Shown: positions 26,475-35,717, counted from the stretch's first letter. The stretch is DNA of 64,000 bases from JAERML01 sp035687895 (GCA_035687895.1 DASRUE010000044.1:5043-69042); one strand, 5' to 3'. Notes: generated from the letters alone by a model not told the origin. Numbers and translations are program-made.

Positions 26475-28643
26475 ATCGCACATCTAAAAAAAAACCTGCT
26501 CGCATTTCTTTCCGGGCATCCCGACGAGAAATTCACACTGAAACAAATCACCAAGCACCTCAAGATCAACGGTGCCGAGGAATACCACGGACTGCGCGTT
26601 CTCATCGATGACCTGGAGGGCAGAGGCCTTGTTGGTACGGATGAAAAGGGACAGATCCATTATGCCCGCGTCCGGAAGTCCGGGCAGAACCAACATGCCG
26701 TCAAAGGACCCACCAACCGTCTGATCGGCAAATTGAGTGTGAACAGGCGTGGCATGGGGTTCGTCAATGTGGATGGGCTGGAAGAAGAAATCGTGGTCGC
26801 ACCGCGATTTATGAAGACCGCGCTGCATGGGGATATTGTTGCGGTAGTACCGTTTGCGCGCCCTGTGCGTGGACTTCGTCGGGGAGAGCGGGAAAGGACT
26901 GAAGGCGAGATCGTTGAAATCGTCAAACGCACTCTCACCTCGGTAGTCGGAACGCTGGACGCAAATGCCAGGTTTTGGTTCGTCGTGCCGGACGACCAGC
27001 GCCTCTCGCGCGACATTTATATTGCCCGGGACGAAGCCACTACTGCGCACCATGGCGACAAGGTGCTGGTGGAGCTCCTTGCCTGGGATGATGAGCACAA
27101 GAATCCCGAAGGGACGATCGTCGAAATCTTGGGGAAATCCGGCGACGCGCGGGTGGAAGTGCTGGGTGTGGCACGAAGCTTCGGACTGCCGATGCGTTTT
27201 CCGAAAGAGGTGGAAGAAGCGTCCCGCCAGCTGAGCGATCAGATCACCAGTGATGAAATCCGTAAACGTGTTGATCTTCGCAAACAGACGTGTATCACGA
27301 TTGACCCGGAGGATGCAAAGGATTTTGATGATGCGCTGTCGATCGAGGAATTGGAAGACGGGGCCGTCCGGCTCGGTGTTCACATCGCCGATGTAAGTCA
27401 CTATGTTCGTGAAGGCACTCTCCTCGATGCAGAGGCGTATCAGCGGGGGACGAGCGTCTACATGGTGAATGAAGTCATCCCGATGCTACCGGAGCGGCTC
27501 TCCAATGACCTGTGCAGTCTTCGACCTGATGTCGACCGGCTGACGTACAGTGTGTTTATGGATATTAACGCGCAGGGGAAGGTGGTGGACTACTCTATTG
27601 CGAAAAGCGTCATCCATAGCGCGAAACGGTTCACGTACGAAGACGTTCAAGGTATCATTGAAAAGAAACATGGTGAACATGCAAGTGTCATCCTTCGTCT
27701 GTTTGCACTCAGCCAGGTGCTTCTCAAACGACGTCGACGTAACGGCAGCATCGACTTTGATACGTCTGAGGCAAAGTTCAAGTTCGATGAAACCGGCCTT
27801 CCCTCACAGATCGTGAAGAAGGTACGATTGGATGCCCACCGTCTGGTGGAAGAATGTATGCTACTTGCAAACAAGACTGTGACGAAACACGTCGGCGTAG
27901 AGAAGGCCGAAGAACAGGTGAAGCCTTTCGTGTATCGAGTCCATGACGCTCCCGATCCATCCCGTCTGACCGACCTGGCGAATTTTGTGAAGCAGTTCGG
28001 ATACTCGCTCGACGCGAAGAAGGGAGTCTCGTCCCGCGCGCTGCAAAAGCTGCTTGATCAGGTCCGGGGGTCAGAGGTGGAAGACCTGATCACCGAGGTG
28101 GCGCTCCGCTCGATGGCCAAGGCCATTTACAGCGAGAAGAACATCGGCCACTATGGACTGGGGTTCAAATACTACTCCCACTTTACATCCCCAATTCGGC
28201 GTTACCCTGACCTCGTTGTGCACCGCTTGTTGTATGAATACACCCGTCCGCTCACACCCCAGCGGCGCGCGCAACTGGAAGCATCGCTACCGCCGACCTG
28301 CCGTCAGGCATCCGACCGCGAGCGGGTGGCAGTTGAGGCTGAGCGGGCATCGGTCAAGGTGATGCAGGTCGAATATATGAAGCGTCACGTTGGCGATGAA
28401 TTTGACGGAATCATCGGGGGGGTGACGGAGTTCGGGCTGTTCGTGGAGATCACAGATCTCCTCGTCGAGGGATTGGTGAAGGTGAGGGACCTGGGAGACG
28501 ACTACTATCTCTTTGATGAAAAGAAATACACCCTGCGTGGACGCTCACGGGGGAAGGAATACCGCCTGGGTGACAAAATCCGCGTAAAGGTAGTATCCGT
28601 TGACCCCGAAAAACGGGAAATTGACTTCGCTATCGTCAAGTGA
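26475..28643 (+). CDS. rnr: Ribonuclease R, apparent ATC start codon
   Basis: A 3'-5' exoribonuclease of 722 residues in this reading. Domains in order: winged helix (about 1-70, FTLKQITKHLKINGAEEYHGLRVLI), cold-shock domains (from LIGKLSVNRRGMGFV), RNB catalytic domain with TIDPEDAKDFDDALSIE (Mg-binding Asp cluster) and a C-terminal S1 domain (FDGIIGGVTEFGLFVEI). The frame is open from the stop at 26382, but contains no ATG, GTG or TTG before the TTG at 26733, which would remove the winged helix and split the first cold-shock domain. AGGAG at 26463-26467 stands 7 nt before ATC at 26475, making ATC the likely start. It is 24 bp after tamB. Confidence 0.88.
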   Translation: MAHLKKNLLAFLSGHPDEKFTLKQITKHLKINGAEEYHGLRVLIDDLEGRGLVGTDEKGQIHYARVRKSGQNQHAVKGPTNRLIGKLSVNRRGMGFVNVDGLEEEIVVAPRFMKTALHGDIVAVVPFARPVRGLRRGERERTEGEIVEIVKRTLTSVVGTLDANARFWFVVPDDQRLSRDIYIARDEATTAHHGDKVLVELLAWDDEHKNPEGTIVEILGKSGDARVEVLGVARSFGLPMRFPKEVEEASRQLSDQITSDEIRKRVDLRKQTCITIDPEDAKDFDDALSIEELEDGAVRLGVHIADVSHYVREGTLLDAEAYQRGTSVYMVNEVIPMLPERLSNDLCSLRPDVDRLTYSVFMDINAQGKVVDYSIAKSVIHSAKRFTYEDVQGIIEKKHGEHASVILRLFALSQVLLKRRRRNGSIDFDTSEAKFKFDETGLPSQIVKKVRLDAHRLVEECMLLANKTVTKHVGVEKAEEQVKPFVYRVHDAPDPSRLTDLANFVKQFGYSLDAKKGVSSRALQKLLDQVRGSEVEDLITEVALRSMAKAIYSEKNIGHYGLGFKYYSHFTSPIRRYPDLVVHRLLYEYTRPLTPQRRAQLEASLPPTCRQASDRERVAVEAERASVKVMQVEYMKRHVGDEFDGIIGGVTEFGLFVEITDLLVEGLVKVRDLGDDYYLFDEKKYTLRGRSRGKEYRLGDKIRVKVVSVDPEKREIDFAIVK

Positions 28644-28699
28644 ATTCTGCGGAACACCGGCGCTATATTCGGCTGTTGTAGTTAACAAGGGCGGAGGAA

Positions 28700-28730
28700 T
28701 TGCATTTTCTCAGACCGTTTAGTAGTATAT
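28700..28730 (+). promoter_or_regulatory. Possible promoter for the peptidase-TolB-barrel gene
   Basis: TTG at 28700-28702, 20-nt spacer, TAGTATAT at 28723-28730, about 48 bp before the ATG. The downstream box is a poor match to TAnnTTTG. Confidence 0.3.
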
Positions 28731-28777
28731 CACAGGTGCTGTTCTAACGGAAATACATCCCAACGTGCGAGGGGAAC

Positions 28778-31700
28778 ATGCTAGCGAAAGGGACTGCCGT
28801 GAGGCGCGGGAGGAAAATCGGGTGGTTGACTATCTTGGCAGTGGTGGTGATGGTGCCGGCGGTTGTGTTCGGGCAGGATGGGCTGTTCGGAAAGAATAAA
28901 GTCCAGTATAAAAAGTTCAACTGGTACTTCATCCAGTCGGACCACTTTGATATTTATTTCTCGGACGGAGGGGAATCTCTGGCTGAGTTCACTGCTTACG
29001 CTGCTGAATCCGCATACGTTTCCATCAGCAAATCCTTCCGCTACCAGCTTGTGAACCGTGTCCCGTGGATTGTCTACAACTCCCACAATGAGTTCCAGCA
29101 GACCAACGTTATCGGAGAGTACCTCGAGGAGGGGATCGGTGGTGTGACGGAGTTGTTCAAGAACCGGGTCGTCGTTCCGTTCGAAGGAGACTACAAGAAG
29201 TTCCGCCATGTGATCCACCACGAACTTGTGCACGCCGTTATTAACGATATGTTTTACGGCGGGTCCATTCAATCCATCATCTCCAACAACATCACGTTGC
29301 AGCTCCCCCTCTGGTTCAACGAGGGACTTGCCGAGTATGAAGCTCTACGATGGGATACGAACTCGGATATGTTTCTTCGGGACGCCACAGTCCACGAGTA
29401 CCTTCCGGCCGTCAACCAATTGTACGGATACTTTGCCTACCGCGGAGGACAATCGCTCTGGTGGTACATCTCGCGCAAGTACGGTGAGCAAAAGATCGGG
29501 GAAATCCTGAATCGCATCAAGAGCACGCGGAGTGTTGAAGCTGGTTTCAAGGGGTCGATTGGCCTTGGCCTGGAGGAACTCTCCGAGCGATGGCAAAAGG
29601 ACCAGAAGGTAATGTACTGGCCGGACATCGCCAAGCGAGAGGAACCGGCGGACTATGCGCGGCGCTTGACCGACCATCGGAAGGATGGTGGGTTCTATAA
29701 TACCAGCCCTGCGATTTCCCCACAAGGTGATCGCGTGGCGTTCATCTCAAATAGAAACGACTATTTCGATGTCTTTCTTTTGAATGCCATCGATGGTACG
29801 ATCATCGACAAGATTGTAAATGGGCAGCAGACTAACGACTTCGAGGAACTCCATCTTCTCACGCCCGGAATTACCTGGTCGCCTGATGGGAAGAAGATAG
29901 CGCTTGCCGCGAAAGCAGGGGAACAGGACGCCATCCTGATCATTGACATTGAAAATGATACACAGGAAAAGTTGGTGTTCGACCTGGATGGAATCTTCTC
30001 CGTGGATTGGTCGGCGCAGGGCGACAAGCTGGCCTTCGTCGGGAACGCACTTCACCAATCAGATATCTATGTTTATGACCTGAACACCCGACAACTCACC
30101 AATCTGACGGAGGATGTCCACAGTGACTCCGATCCCTGCTGGTCACCGGACGGCACACGGATCTATTTCACGTCAGACAGGGGTGACAGAACGGACCGTG
30201 CCACCGCAGTACTCACGAAGAGCTTCGATTACAGTCAGGCAGATCTATACAGTGTTGAAGTGGCCTCCAGGGCGGTGGATCGGATTCTTTCCTGGCCACA
30301 CAGTGATGAGGGATCCACGGAGGTGTCGCCCGACGGAAAGAAACTCCTGTTCGTCTCGGACCGGAACGGAATCAACAACATCTATGTGTTGAACCTGGAG
30401 ACGAAGGAGACGCGTCCGGTAACGAACTCCCTCAGTGGTGTGTACCAGCTCTCGCTTTCCAACGACGGCAGCAAGCTGGCTTTTTCTTCACTCAATCATG
30501 CCGGCTTCGATCTTTTCCTGATGCGGAATGCGTTTGAGCGAGACATCAAGATGGCTGAACTGGAACCGACGGAATTCTTCAAGGAGAAATTCAAAGCGTC
30601 AACAACGGCTCCAGACGAACCCGCAGTCGTCGAGCATCACACAGTTAAGGATACCACGGGGTTGTACGGTAAGGATATTCAGATTGACTTCAGCAGCTAT
30701 GTGTTCAAGGACGCGTTGGAAGATGCCATTCCCAAGGACTCTACCCTTGCACGGCTCCCCAGGATTGCGAACAACCTTGACGAGGACGGCAGCTATAAAG
30801 TCAACAAATATAAATTGAACTTCTCACCGGATATCATTTACGGCAACGCCGGGTACAACACGTTCTACGGTGTCACTGGCTCAACGGTGATGGCATTCAG
30901 CGACCTGCTGGGAAACCACCAGATCGTGTTTGTGACAAACCTGCTGTTGGACCTGAAGAACAGTGACTACGGGCTACAGTATTTCTATCTGCCCGAGCGT
31001 GTGGACTTCGGGATCGCGGGGTTCCACAGCGCCCGCTTTGTCTTTGTGGATGATATCTACGGTGGGAGCTACTACCGTTTCAGGACCTACGGGGCAAGTC
31101 TCGCCGCTTCCTACCCGATTGACAGATTCAACAGGGTGGACTTTGGGCTGAATTGGTACAACATCACCCGTGAGAATCTTGATGTTCTTGGTGAGCCTCT
31201 CCAGCGTCGCACTGTGCTGGTCCCATCCGTCGGATACACTCATGACAACTCCCTCTGGGGATACACAGCGCCGGTGAACGGATCGCGTTACAGTATCAAT
31301 CTCTTTGGTACCCCAAAGCTCGGGACGTCGGGCCTCAGCTTCGTTAACGTGACTGCAGACTATCGTACGTATCTCCGTCTCGGTCGGAACTACACAATTG
31401 CACTGCGAACTGCGGCAGGTGGCAGTTTTGGACGCAACCCTCAGAAGTTTATAGTGGGCGGTGTGGATAACTGGATCAACCGGGAGTTCGAAGGTGGCTA
31501 TATCCCCATCGAGAACGCGGAGGACTACATCTTCCTGCAAACCGGCACGCCACTTCGAGGCTACAATTATAACGCCGCCATCGGTTCCCGGTACGGGTTA
31601 TTTAACATGGAACTCCGGTATCCTCTTTTTGCATTTCTCCAGGCGGGTCCGCTCCCGATCGGACTCCAGAGCATTGGAGGGGCAATTTTCTTTGATATGG

Positions 31701-31909
31701 GTGCGGCGTGGAACAAGGAGCGCGATTTTGTGGCGTTTACCCGCGACGCCGAAGGACACCTTGTAACCAGGGACCTGCTGATGGGCATGGGAACAGGAGC
31801 CCGCATCTTCTTCCTTGCGTTTCTCGTCCGCTTCGATGTGGCGTGGGCCTGGAATGTGAACGGGTTCTCTGAGCCGAAGTACTATCTTTCGCTTGGCGCG
31901 GATATCTAA
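28778..31909 (+). CDS. Gluzincin peptidase - TolB propeller - Omp85-like barrel fusion
   Basis: An exported 1043-residue protein with three parts. After the signal segment (TILAVVVMVPAVVFGQ) comes a peptidase MA-like domain with HELVH (His148, Glu149, His152) and Glu182 in LWFNEGLAEY, the ligand pattern of gluzincins. Residues about 300-600 are PD40/TolB beta-propeller repeats (AISPQGDRVAFISNR, ITWSPDGKKIALAA, CWSPDGTRIYFTSDR, EVSPDGKKLLFVSDR). The last 330 residues resemble a bacterial surface antigen/Omp85 barrel: GGVDNWINREFEGGY, LRGYNYNAAIGSRYGLFNMELRYPLF (RGY motif) and IFFDMGAAW. It should sit in the outer membrane with the peptidase and propeller in the periplasm; substrate unknown. 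Confidence 0.8.
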   Translation: MLAKGTAVRRGRKIGWLTILAVVVMVPAVVFGQDGLFGKNKVQYKKFNWYFIQSDHFDIYFSDGGESLAEFTAYAAESAYVSISKSFRYQLVNRVPWIVYNSHNEFQQTNVIGEYLEEGIGGVTELFKNRVVVPFEGDYKKFRHVIHHELVHAVINDMFYGGSIQSIISNNITLQLPLWFNEGLAEYEALRWDTNSDMFLRDATVHEYLPAVNQLYGYFAYRGGQSLWWYISRKYGEQKIGEILNRIKSTRSVEAGFKGSIGLGLEELSERWQKDQKVMYWPDIAKREEPADYARRLTDHRKDGGFYNTSPAISPQGDRVAFISNRNDYFDVFLLNAIDGTIIDKIVNGQQTNDFEELHLLTPGITWSPDGKKIALAAKAGEQDAILIIDIENDTQEKLVFDLDGIFSVDWSAQGDKLAFVGNALHQSDIYVYDLNTRQLTNLTEDVHSDSDPCWSPDGTRIYFTSDRGDRTDRATAVLTKSFDYSQADLYSVEVASRAVDRILSWPHSDEGSTEVSPDGKKLLFVSDRNGINNIYVLNLETKETRPVTNSLSGVYQLSLSNDGSKLAFSSLNHAGFDLFLMRNAFERDIKMAELEPTEFFKEKFKASTTAPDEPAVVEHHTVKDTTGLYGKDIQIDFSSYVFKDALEDAIPKDSTLARLPRIANNLDEDGSYKVNKYKLNFSPDIIYGNAGYNTFYGVTGSTVMAFSDLLGNHQIVFVTNLLLDLKNSDYGLQYFYLPERVDFGIAGFHSARFVFVDDIYGGSYYRFRTYGASLAASYPIDRFNRVDFGLNWYNITRENLDVLGEPLQRRTVLVPSVGYTHDNSLWGYTAPVNGSRYSINLFGTPKLGTSGLSFVNVTADYRTYLRLGRNYTIALRTAAGGSFGRNPQKFIVGGVDNWINREFEGGYIPIENAEDYIFLQTGTPLRGYNYNAAIGSRYGLFNMELRYPLFAFLQAGPLPIGLQSIGGAIFFDMGAAWNKERDFVAFTRDAEGHLVTRDLLMGMGTGARIFFLAFLVRFDVAWAWNVNGFSEPKYYLSLGADI

Positions 31910-31934
31910 TGACGGATTGCATATAGAAACACTC

Positions 31935-31964
31935 CGGCCCCACCTCTTCACAGAGATGGGGCCG
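31935..31964. terminator. Hairpin between convergent genes
   Basis: CGGCCCCACCTCT (31935-31947) pairs with AGAGATGGGGCCG (31952-31964), with one mismatch on the plus strand that becomes a G-U pair on the minus strand. It lies between the stops of two convergent genes, so it may serve both. Neither side has a long T-run. Confidence 0.55.
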
Positions 31965-32040
31965 TGTTCGCTTGGTAGGGAAGGGGGCGTGAACCACGCT
32001 GGGCCCGGACTAGGTGTCACGCCTCCCCTCCTTCTTCCCC

Positions 32041-32298
32041 TTACTTCTTCTCGTCTTCCTTCTTCTCCATCTTTGCCTCATGCTTCGCATCGTGCTTCTT
32101 TAGTTTCTTGACCTTCTTCACCCCGTCTTCTTTCTTCAGTGTTGTCTTTGGGGTTACCTCCTTTTTCATTTCTTCCTTCTTGAGTTCGGTCTTTGGCTTT
32201 TCCTGCACGACAAGCTTTGCGGCCGTCTGTGCGAACACGGTGCTCGAGAATGCGAAGAGAGTTGCGAGCACAAGAGCAAACATCATGTGGCTTTTCAT
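32041..32298 (-). CDS. Small exported Lys/Glu-rich protein
   Basis: An 85-residue protein with a Sec signal peptide (MMFALVLATLFAFSSTVFAQ) followed by a low-complexity, highly charged tail rich in Lys and Glu (KKEEMKKEV, KKVKKLKKHDAKHEAKMEKK), with two His. GGAGG stands 6 nt before the ATG, so it is very likely translated. No family is recognised; such tails may bind metals, nucleic acids or negatively charged surfaces, which is conjecture. It is on the same strand as and downstream of the two-component genes (136 bp gap), so it may belong to their regulon. Confidence 0.75.
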   Translation of the reverse strand: MKSHMMFALVLATLFAFSSTVFAQTAAKLVVQEKPKTELKKEEMKKEVTPKTTLKKEDGVKKVKKLKKHDAKHEAKMEKKEDEKK

Positions 32299-32434
32299 AT
32301 GAAACCTCCAGCAGTAGTGATAAGATATGTGTGAGGAAATGGTTGAGCTTGTCGCTGGATAAAGATACGTCCGGTGTATGAATCCGACGTTAACAGGCGG
32401 TTAAAGGTTTTTCATTGCCCGGAGTTTTGGACGC

Positions 32435-33907
32435 TCAATTGAGGGGAAGGTGGACGGTGAAGATGGATCCTTTGTCGATTTCGCTCTGGACGGTGATTGT
32501 GCCCCGGTGAAGCTCGGCAATCCACTTCGCGATCGACAGGCCAAGCCCGGTGCCGCCAAGATCCCTCGATCGTGCCTTGTCGACACGGTAAAATCGGTCG
32601 AACACCTTGTCAATGTCGTACGGAGGGATGCCAATTCCTGTGTCTGCGACGCGGAAGAGAGCGGTACCGTTTTGCTGTTCCACCGCGAGCGTTACGGAGC
32701 CCCCTTCCGGTGTGTACTTCACAGCATTGTCGATGATGTTGAGGAAAAGCTGACGCAGGCGTACCTTATCTCCAACAATCGTGATGGGCGGGTTCGCCAG
32801 GAGCGACACGTGGATCTTCTTCGGCTCAGCGAGCATTTCGCTGTCATTAAAAAGCTCGTTCACGAGATCGGCGAGATTGACCTCGGTGAAGTGTGCCTCG
32901 TAAGTACCCTGGTCGGCTTTTGCCAGGGTCATCAGGTTGTTGATGATCGAGGACATGCGGAGGATTTCCTCGAGTGAGCTCTCCAATGTGCGCCGGTATT
33001 CCTCGGGGGTCTTTGGACTGCGGAGCGAGAGCTCGATCTCACCGCGCAGGATGGTGAGCGGTGTACGCAGTTCATGGGACGCATCGGCGGAGAACTGACG
33101 GACTTGTGCGAACGAGTCGTGAAGACGCTTGATCATGTCGTTAAATGTCGTGATCAGCCGCCCGATCTCGTCATCGATCGTTCGGGCAGGGATGGTCTGA
33201 TCGAGGTTCTCTGCCGTGATCCTTCGCGCGCGGGTGGTCACTTCATCGACAGGCCGCAGCGAGGCGTTGGCTAGATAGAGACCCCCGATGATGGATACGG
33301 TGAGGGCGATGGGGATGAGGATCAGGAAGATGGAGTATAGGTTCTCCAGCACTTCACTCAACTCCGCCAGGGGGTAGCCGACGAAGATCGTGAAGTTCTT
33401 GTCCCGCGTTGCTGAAATGCGGATTGGTTCGCCTCGGAGCCATAACGTGCTCAATTGCGTGGTGTCAATCGAAACAGTGGAAGCGAGCTTCAACGTATCC
33501 TCATCGAGATTCAGCGACCGATAAATGACGGTCCCCTTCTTGTCTGCCACCTGGATGTATGTTTTTTTTGGACTGAGGAGTGTGTGTTCGTAGATCTGGT
33601 TCCAGATTTCGTCCGCTTCCTCGGCGGCGGGGTCCGCTGTACTGTCGGGTTCTACCGGGCGCTGCCTTGGCTTTCTCCGAAGGAGGTATTCGATGGAGCG
33701 TTTGCTGGGTTTCACCTTGCTCGCCTGGGGCTGGATGAAATCCCGGACCCATCGGACCTCGTTGCGCAGTGAGATGTCGAGGTTGTCAGAGAGGGTTCTG
33801 CCGGTGTAGTAATACGAAAGGCCCCCAAACGCCAGGAGGGTGGTGAGGACAAGGAGGGAATACCAGAATGTGAGTTTTGCCCGGATTGACTGCAGTCGAA
33901 GCTTCAC
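32435..33907 (-). CDS. HAMP-domain sensor histidine kinase
   Basis: A 490-residue kinase of the CusS/ArlS layout. TM1 is at about residues 12-32, a periplasmic sensor region of about 150 residues follows, then TM2 (about 187-210), a HAMP domain, the H-box FSADASHELRTPLTILRGE, N-box (FLNIIDNAVKYT), G1 (VADTGIGIP) and G2 (GGTGLGLSIAKW). The sensor region is rich in Arg/Lys/Pro near residues 60-80 and not recognisable. It is 2 bp after the response-regulator stop, so the two are coexpressed. The signal is unknown. Confidence 0.93.
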   Translation of the reverse strand: MKLRLQSIRAKLTFWYSLLVLTTLLAFGGLSYYYTGRTLSDNLDISLRNEVRWVRDFIQPQASKVKPSKRSIEYLLRRKPRQRPVEPDSTADPAAEEADEIWNQIYEHTLLSPKKTYIQVADKKGTVIYRSLNLDEDTLKLASTVSIDTTQLSTLWLRGEPIRISATRDKNFTIFVGYPLAELSEVLENLYSIFLILIPIALTVSIIGGLYLANASLRPVDEVTTRARRITAENLDQTIPARTIDDEIGRLITTFNDMIKRLHDSFAQVRQFSADASHELRTPLTILRGEIELSLRSPKTPEEYRRTLESSLEEILRMSSIINNLMTLAKADQGTYEAHFTEVNLADLVNELFNDSEMLAEPKKIHVSLLANPPITIVGDKVRLRQLFLNIIDNAVKYTPEGGSVTLAVEQQNGTALFRVADTGIGIPPYDIDKVFDRFYRVDKARSRDLGGTGLGLSIAKWIAELHRGTITVQSEIDKGSIFTVHLPLN

Positions 33908-33909
33908 GT

Positions 33910-34581
33910 CTATTCCTCTTTGATCACATAGCCAACACCCCGAACGGTGTGGATGAGTTTCTTTTCCGCGCCGCTGTCAATCTTATTGCGGAGATGGTTC
34001 ACATACACGTCGATGATGTTCGTTCCGGTGTCGAAGTTGTAGTCCCAGATGTGCTCGGAGATAAGTGTCCGGCTGAGCACACGGTCCCTATTCCGGAGAA
34101 AGTACTCAAGCAATGCATATTCCTTGGCGGTGAGCTCGATGAGCCGTCCCGCTCGTTTGGCTTTGTGCGTGACGGTGTCTAATTCCAGGTCAGCCATCGC
34201 GAGGACAGTGGATTTTTCCTTTCCCCCGCGACGGAGAAGGGAACGGACGCGGGCAAGAAGCTCGGCGAATGCGAATGGTTTGGTCAGGTAATCATCAGCG
34301 CCGCTATCGAGCCCTGCAACCTTATCATCCGTCGCACTTTTCGCCGTGAGCATGAGTGCGGGCGTGGTTCCCTTCCGCGCACGGAAGACCTTGATCACCT
34401 CCAGACCATTCTTCTTTGGTAGCATGACATCGAGGATGAGGAGATCGTATTGTTCGGATTCCGCCATCAACAATCCCTTCTCTCCATCATGGGCAACATC
34501 AACGGAGTAATGTTCTTCTTCCAACCCCTGCCGAATGAAGCTGGCGACTTTCTTTTCGTCTTCGACAAGGAGAATACGCAT
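33910..34581 (-). CDS. OmpR-family response regulator
   Basis: A 223-residue regulator: receiver domain (MRILLVEDEKKVASFI; phosphoacceptor Asp in DLLILDVMLPKKNG; LMLTAKSATDDKVAGLDSGADDYLTKPF with the conserved Thr/Lys) and an OmpR/PhoB winged-helix DNA-binding domain (LTAKEYALLEYFLRNRDRVLSRTLISEHIWD, ending in RGVGYVI). The ATG at 34581 fits the family N-terminus; the frame upstream of it is not domain-like. Its partner kinase follows directly. It is divergent from the TRAP operon at 34757, which it could control (inference). Confidence 0.94.
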   Translation of the reverse strand: MRILLVEDEKKVASFIRQGLEEEHYSVDVAHDGEKGLLMAESEQYDLLILDVMLPKKNGLEVIKVFRARKGTTPALMLTAKSATDDKVAGLDSGADDYLTKPFAFAELLARVRSLLRRGGKEKSTVLAMADLELDTVTHKAKRAGRLIELTAKEYALLEYFLRNRDRVLSRTLISEHIWDYNFDTGTNIIDVYVNHLRNKIDSGAEKKLIHTVRGVGYVIKEE

Positions 34582-34698
34582 GTGAGGGCTCAACGCATTT
34601 GAGATAAATCCGCAGATGTTACAACTTATCACATTTCGTGCGGCGCAGAATTAACCGAAAATTAAACTATTTTAAGGCCAGTTGCAAAATCGGTGTCC

Positions 34699-34729
34699 TT
34701 GGATTCCTCTGGAATTTTGCCTATATTTT
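34699..34729 (+). promoter_or_regulatory. Bacteroidota-type promoter for the TRAP operon
   Basis: TTG at 34699-34701, 20-nt spacer, TATATTTT followed by TG, at 34722-34729, 28 bp before the ATG at 34757. Confidence 0.7.
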
Positions 34730-34756
34730 TGCCGAATCAATTACACATCACGCGCC

Positions 34757-35617
34757 ATGAAACCACTTCTTCTGCCTTGCATCATTGCCATGCTCATATT
34801 TTCCGGATGCATTCAACAAATCGCCATCTCGACGGTTGGGGGGATTGTAGACGATGGCTTTGGAGCGCTGACAGAGGAACAGGATCTGGAGTTCGCTGAG
34901 AAAGCCCTTCCTGCCAACATCAAACTCCTTGAAGTGATGCTGAAGAGCGACCCGGACAACGAGGAATTGCTGACGCTGGTCAGCCAGGGCTACAGCAGTT
35001 ATACCCTTGGCTTTGTGGAAGACGTTAATGAAGATCGCGCACGGCTCTTCTATCTGCGGGCGCGTGACTACGCTCTCCGGATACTCCGCAATGACGACAG
35101 GATGGCGCGGGCGCTCGATGGGTCGGTGGACGAATTGGCGGCCGAGTTGAACCGGCGCGATGCGGAGGCGGTCCCTGCAGTTTTCTGGGCTGCGTTTGCA
35201 TGGGGAAGTTACATCAACCTCTCGCAGAATAATACGGACGCGCTCGCTGATCTTCCGCGGGCAGAAGCAATGATGAAGTTCGTTGCCCGCGTCGATTCAT
35301 CGTTCTACTACGGTGGTGCGGATGTTTTCCTTGGAACGCTTGCCGGCAAAAGACCCAGGATGTTCGGCGGCGACACAGACCAGTCCAAACGACACTTCGA
35401 AAGAGCACTCCGCATCAACAAAGGGAAGTTCCTGATGACCTACGTCTACTATGCCCGGTCATATGCTGTCCAGACTCTGGATGAAGCATTATTCGAGGAT
35501 TTGCTTACAAAGGTTGCACAAGCATCCCTTGACATCTTTCCCGAATTCCGGCTTGCCAACGCAATCGCCAAGAAGAAGGCACAACTGCTCCTTGCGCGAA
35601 AAGCAGACTACTTCTGA
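34757..35617 (+). CDS. tatT: TRAP-transporter-associated lipoprotein TatT
   Basis: A 286-residue helical protein with a lipoprotein signal peptide (LLLPCIIAMLIFSGC, lipobox Cys about residue 20). The all-alpha, TPR-like body with EEQDLEFAEKALPANIKLLEVMLKSDPDNEELL and CxxFYLRARDYALRIL-like helices matches TatT, which in Treponema pallidum (Tp0956) forms trimers that dock to the DctP-type binding protein. The ATG at 34757 is chosen because the lipobox then lies at normal distance; the longer frame starts within the promoter. The DctP gene follows, supporting the assignment. Confidence 0.85.
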   Translation: MKPLLLPCIIAMLIFSGCIQQIAISTVGGIVDDGFGALTEEQDLEFAEKALPANIKLLEVMLKSDPDNEELLTLVSQGYSSYTLGFVEDVNEDRARLFYLRARDYALRILRNDDRMARALDGSVDELAAELNRRDAEAVPAVFWAAFAWGSYINLSQNNTDALADLPRAEAMMKFVARVDSSFYYGGADVFLGTLAGKRPRMFGGDTDQSKRHFERALRINKGKFLMTYVYYARSYAVQTLDEALFEDLLTKVAQASLDIFPEFRLANAIAKKKAQLLLARKADYF

Positions 35618-35717
35618 GAGGCCGGAATACCAGCAGATTCTATAGTCCGTTGGCCGAATGAACTTCCCCGGCGCTTGGGCGTTTAATAGTCACATGATCA
35701 CTTTTGACGAGGAACAG

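Noticed and set aside
26426..26611. Plus-strand 61-codon frame starting with an in-frame start codon near the end of tamB
   Set aside because: It is out of frame with the winged-helix coding sequence of RNase R and its product is unlike any domain; the ATC start reading is preferred.
26733..26735. TTG as the start of RNase R
   Set aside because: It would remove the winged helix and cut into the first cold-shock domain, and no ribosome binding site precedes it.
34581..34632. Longer N-terminus for the response regulator
   Set aside because: The family begins at MRILLVEDE; the extra 17 residues are not conserved in type and lie in the intergenic regulatory zone.
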